Assembly: GCA_028696165.1 (NCBI GenBank)
Contig: JAQVHQ010000009.1
Location: 21,550-85,549, forward strand
Length of the DNA: 64,000 bases
Direction: 5' to 3'
Source: Lachnospiraceae bacterium
GTDB taxonomy: Bacteria > Bacillota > Clostridia > Lachnospirales > Lachnospiraceae
In this document: in pieces, positions 61,452 through 64,000 of the stretch
How the letters are laid out: each line of letters begins with the position of its first letter
How positions within the stretch are numbered: the first letter of the stretch is position 1
Program-made: the position numbers and the translations under genes
The notes under the pieces: model-generated
Told to the model about the DNA's origin: nothing
The model's database searches: none
The model's input: only the letters and a program-made list of their open reading frames with translations

Positions 61452-62720
61452 CTATGCCGGGAAAAATGGAAATGCAATAGGAAGAATAATCATACTCACG
61501 ATTGTTGCAATGATAATAAGCGGAAACCCTGCTTTTACATAATCCATAAATTTATAGCCGCCTGCTCCTACTACCATAGTGTTTGCTGGCATTCCGATTG
61601 GTGTCGCATATGCACATGAACCACCGATAACGCAGGCCATAAGTACGGCTCTTGGATCAGCTCCCATACCCTGTGCAATCGACAGGCAGATAGGAACCAT
61701 AAGTGCTGTGGTCGCTGTGTTGGACATAAAGTTCGTCATAGCACAGCAGAGAAGGAATACAACTAATGTCAGAATATATGGTGATGGATTCTCTCCCAAT
61801 GCTCCTATTACTTTACCGGCAATCATTTCACCAGCTCCAGTGCTTTGCAGGGCTGCTGCCAAAGATAAAGTTCCTCCAAACAGGAATATAGTCTTAAGAT
61901 CAATAGACTTTAAAGCTTCTTTTTCAGAAATAACACCAGTAAGAATCAATAGAATCGCTCCTATAGCTCCCGAAATAGAAAGTTTAATACCAATCTGATC
62001 CTCAAAAATCATAGCTAATAAGGTTAAAACAAGGATAATCAGTGATAAATACTGTTTCCATGCCGGTACATCACTGAAATCTTTCTGCGTATCAAAAGCA
62101 CCATCGTCTTTGACATCGTGATTTGGTAACAGTTTATGTCCAATAGTTGCATAGAAGATAATGCCTACAATCAATATTGGAAAACCGACAATAGCATATT
62201 CGAAAAATCCGAATTTCAAACCGATTTCTTCTAATGCACTCTGGGCAATTAGATTTCCCGGTGCACCTATTAGCGAAAGATTTCCACCCATGGCTGCTGC
62301 AAATACCAATGGCATAAGTAAGCGTGATCTTTTAAAACCGGATTTTGCTGCGATACCGATAACTACCGGAATCAGTACTGCTGCTGTACCTGTATTTGAT
62401 AAAACACCGCTCATCAGACCTACAATAACCATGATAGCAATGATGAGCATACGCTCTGTTTTGGCAAACTTAGTTACGATACCACCGATTTTATTTGCCA
62501 TACCTGTTTCAAATAATGCACCTCCGACAATAAACATTGCCACGAACAATATAACGTTGCTGTCGATAAATCCAGCAAAAGCTGTTTTCACATCCAACAC
62601 TCCTGTTACCACCAGTCCGATACATACGATCATGGATGTGACTCCCAGAGGAATCTTCTCCAGTACGAACATTACGACTGCAAACAGAAGAAATAGTAAA
62701 GTAATTGAAGATGGACTCAT
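61452..62720 (-). CDS. DASS/SLC13-type anion transporter
   Basis: A 422-residue membrane protein with about 11-12 helices of the ion-transporter superfamily. The two SNT motifs that bind Na+ and carboxylate are present (LSNTGTAAVLIP near 108 and MSNTATTALMVP near 330), as are the paired proline motifs IGAPGNLI and IGMPANTMV. It would bring in tartrate or another C4 dicarboxylate for the dehydratase. GGGGG precedes the ATG. It is the first gene of the operon, divergent from LysR. Confidence 0.87.
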   Translation of the reverse strand: MSPSSITLLFLLFAVVMFVLEKIPLGVTSMIVCIGLVVTGVLDVKTAFAGFIDSNVILFVAMFIVGGALFETGMANKIGGIVTKFAKTERMLIIAIMVIVGLMSGVLSNTGTAAVLIPVVIGIAAKSGFKRSRLLMPLVFAAAMGGNLSLIGAPGNLIAQSALEEIGLKFGFFEYAIVGFPILIVGIIFYATIGHKLLPNHDVKDDGAFDTQKDFSDVPAWKQYLSLIILVLTLLAMIFEDQIGIKLSISGAIGAILLILTGVISEKEALKSIDLKTIFLFGGTLSLAAALQSTGAGEMIAGKVIGALGENPSPYILTLVVFLLCCAMTNFMSNTATTALMVPICLSIAQGMGADPRAVLMACVIGGSCAYATPIGMPANTMVVGAGGYKFMDYVKAGFPLIIIATIVSMIILPIAFPFFPA

Positions 62721-62984
62721 TTGTTTCCCCCTATCCTGTTGCTCTTTATTTTCACGAGTAATAGGTCGGCCGATTTATTACTTCTTGCTACAATTCGATT
62801 ATACGAAACTTACACCTGTTTGTACATTCAGTAAAAATTATATGCCCATAAAAAAAGATTAAACGCCTTGATTTTTTGTGCATTTTCACATAAGATATTA
62901 GTATGATTAGAATTTCCAAGATGAATTTTTGGTATTTATGTCCAAAAATCATCAAACAATAATACATCAAAGGGGAAAACTGCT
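62721..62984. promoter_or_regulatory. Divergent regulatory region of the tartrate locus
   Basis: On the minus strand a TATAAT lies inside the palindrome TTCG-TATAAT-CGAA (62794-62807), which fits the T-N11-A form of a LysR-type site over the transporter promoter. The -35 box is weak (TGTACA, 17 nt upstream). A promoter for the lysR gene is not obvious. Confidence 0.4.
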
Positions 62985-63851
62985 ATGAAAATCATTCAGA
63001 TTGAATATTTCTGCGCGGTCTGTCGTTACCACAGCATCACACAGGCTGCTCAAAAGCTATATGTAACGCAACCAGCTATCTCCAATGCCATACGGGAGTT
63101 GGAAAAAGAATTCTCCATCAACCTGTTTACCCGAGCGAAAAATCACATGTTCCTTACAAAAGAAGGTGAGATTTTCTACCAAAAGACGAGCAGACTTCTT
63201 GATACTATCAACCAGACCTCTTCAGAACTATATGATTTAGGCCGACAGATTCCATCTATTCGCATTGGAATCCCTCCACTTTTAAGCACTATTTTCTTTC
63301 CTGACATGCTTATTGGCTTTCAAAAAGCCTATCCAGATATTCCTGTAGAATTGTTTGAATATGGCTCTATACGGGCCGCTAATCTTGTGGCAGAAGATAC
63401 TTTAGATCTTGCTCTTGTCAATATGAATTTTTATGAGATAGAAAAGCTTAATTCTTATATGCTCCTGTCTGACCAGATTGTATTTTGCGTATCTCCGAAA
63501 CATCATCTGGCAAATGAGACGGAATTGTCCATGGAAATGTTAAAAGAGGAACCACTTATCATGTATAATACTGACTCCGTCCTTAACACAACTTTGTATT
63601 CCCGTTTTGAAGGAATTAATATAAAGCCAAATGTAATCATGCATGCCAGCCAGCTATACACGATACAGAACTTTATTACCAATAATCTATGTGGTGCCTT
63701 TTTATATTCATCCCTTATGAAGAACCTGCCTGGATTGGTCGGCATTCCGATTACCCCGATAATCAAACAGGAGATTGGGATTGTGTGGAAAAAAGGAAAA
63801 TATGTAAACGAAAGTGTAGAAAAATATATTGCGTTTACTAAAAAATACTAA
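62985..63851 (+). CDS. LysR-family regulator of the tartrate locus
   Basis: A 288-residue regulator. The N-terminal winged helix-turn-helix is canonical (FCAVCRYHSITQAAQKLYVTQ in part, PAISNAIRELEKEF), followed by the linker helix and a two-lobe effector domain from about residue 90 (IRIGIPPLLSTIFFPDMLIGF in part). Divergent placement next to the transporter and ttdAB mirrors E. coli ttdR. The effector is presumably tartrate or a related acid. AAGGGG lies 10 nt before the ATG. Confidence 0.87.
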   Translation: MKIIQIEYFCAVCRYHSITQAAQKLYVTQPAISNAIRELEKEFSINLFTRAKNHMFLTKEGEIFYQKTSRLLDTINQTSSELYDLGRQIPSIRIGIPPLLSTIFFPDMLIGFQKAYPDIPVELFEYGSIRAANLVAEDTLDLALVNMNFYEIEKLNSYMLLSDQIVFCVSPKHHLANETELSMEMLKEEPLIMYNTDSVLNTTLYSRFEGINIKPNVIMHASQLYTIQNFITNNLCGAFLYSSLMKNLPGLVGIPITPIIKQEIGIVWKKGKYVNESVEKYIAFTKKY

Positions 63852-63890
63852 TTCTTTTTTGTTACCAAACGCTAAGATTAGAAAATGACG

Positions 63891-64000
63891 GAAATGAGCA
63901 GGCTAAAATGACCATCGGGGGCAGGCGAAAACGGAAACGAGCAGGCTAAAATGACGAAAGGGGGCAGGCGAAAACGGAAACAACCTGACTGAAACCGTCA
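63891..64000 (+). repeat. Second copy of the GGGGGCAGGCGAAAACG repeat (cut by window end)
   Basis: Two tandem 43-bp units (63891-63933 and 63934-63976) differ at few positions, and are followed by GAAACAACCTGACTGAAACCG up to the edge. The last 60 nt match the left arm of the inverted repeat at 58557-58616 almost exactly. By analogy a complementary right arm should lie just outside the window. Confidence 0.8.

Overview
The window looks like chromosome from an anaerobic gut Firmicute, most likely a Lachnospiraceae (Clostridia) member. The reasons are AT-rich sequence, strong AGGAGG-type ribosome binding sites, a Csp-like subtilase of the kind found in clostridia, C_GCAxxG_C_C redox proteins, a clostridial-type queuine salvage locus and many plant-glycoside hydrolases. 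No rRNA, tRNA, CRISPR array or prophage was recognised. Identities come from reading motifs by eye, not from searches.

Layout. 1-4.6 kb: the 3' end of a purF-like gene, a repeat-bearing GNAT acetyltransferase, a repeat-bearing lipoprotein, and a TetR/radical-SAM pair whose promoter carries two clear operators. 5-18.4 kb: first glycoside locus. A minus-strand run (MATE exporter, TIM-barrel isomerase, GH1, GH43, GH78) diverges from an AraC regulator, a GPH symporter and a GH2 enzyme. 18.5-25 kb: TetR, an SDR, an IS200/IS605 element (tnpA, tnpB and a probable omega-RNA) inserted at the 3' remnant of a gene whose intact paralog lies beside it, and a Csp-like protease. 25-34.2 kb: second glycoside locus (esterase, GH3, AraC, beta-phosphoglucomutase, a large GH78, GPH symporter). 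34.4-45 kb: a LacI-controlled operon with two unusual M20C dipeptidase-like proteins, two small cupins, a ribose-type ABC importer, an SDR and a lipase-like hydrolase. 45-53.1 kb: a ten-gene redox operon (iron alcohol dehydrogenase, two C_GCAxxG_C_C proteins, two flavoproteins, DUF362, MATE, ferredoxin-like aldo-keto reductase, two sugar acetyltransferases) diverging from an AraC regulator. 54.3-58.5 kb: a UvrA paralog and a queuine salvage pair (queL-like radical SAM plus YhhQ transporter) behind a preQ1-I-type riboswitch. 58.7-63.9 kb: an aromatic-acid-exporter-like protein and an L-tartrate dehydratase locus (ttdA, ttdB, DASS transporter, divergent LysR).

How the genes fit together. The two glycoside loci pair importers with exo-acting hydrolases (rhamnosidases, beta-glucosidase, GH2, GH3, GH43), which suits intracellular stripping of plant glycosides. 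The LacI operon pairs an importer with peptidase and cupin enzymes for an unidentified small molecule. Palindromic TTTATAAA sites lie inside the -35/-10 spacers of both the operon promoter and the regulator's own promoter. Several families of non-coding structure stand out: an 87-bp-arm inverted repeat whose sequence recurs at the right edge of the window, a two-copy 80-bp element with inverted ends, and a run of GAGGCA/TGCCTC stem-loops.
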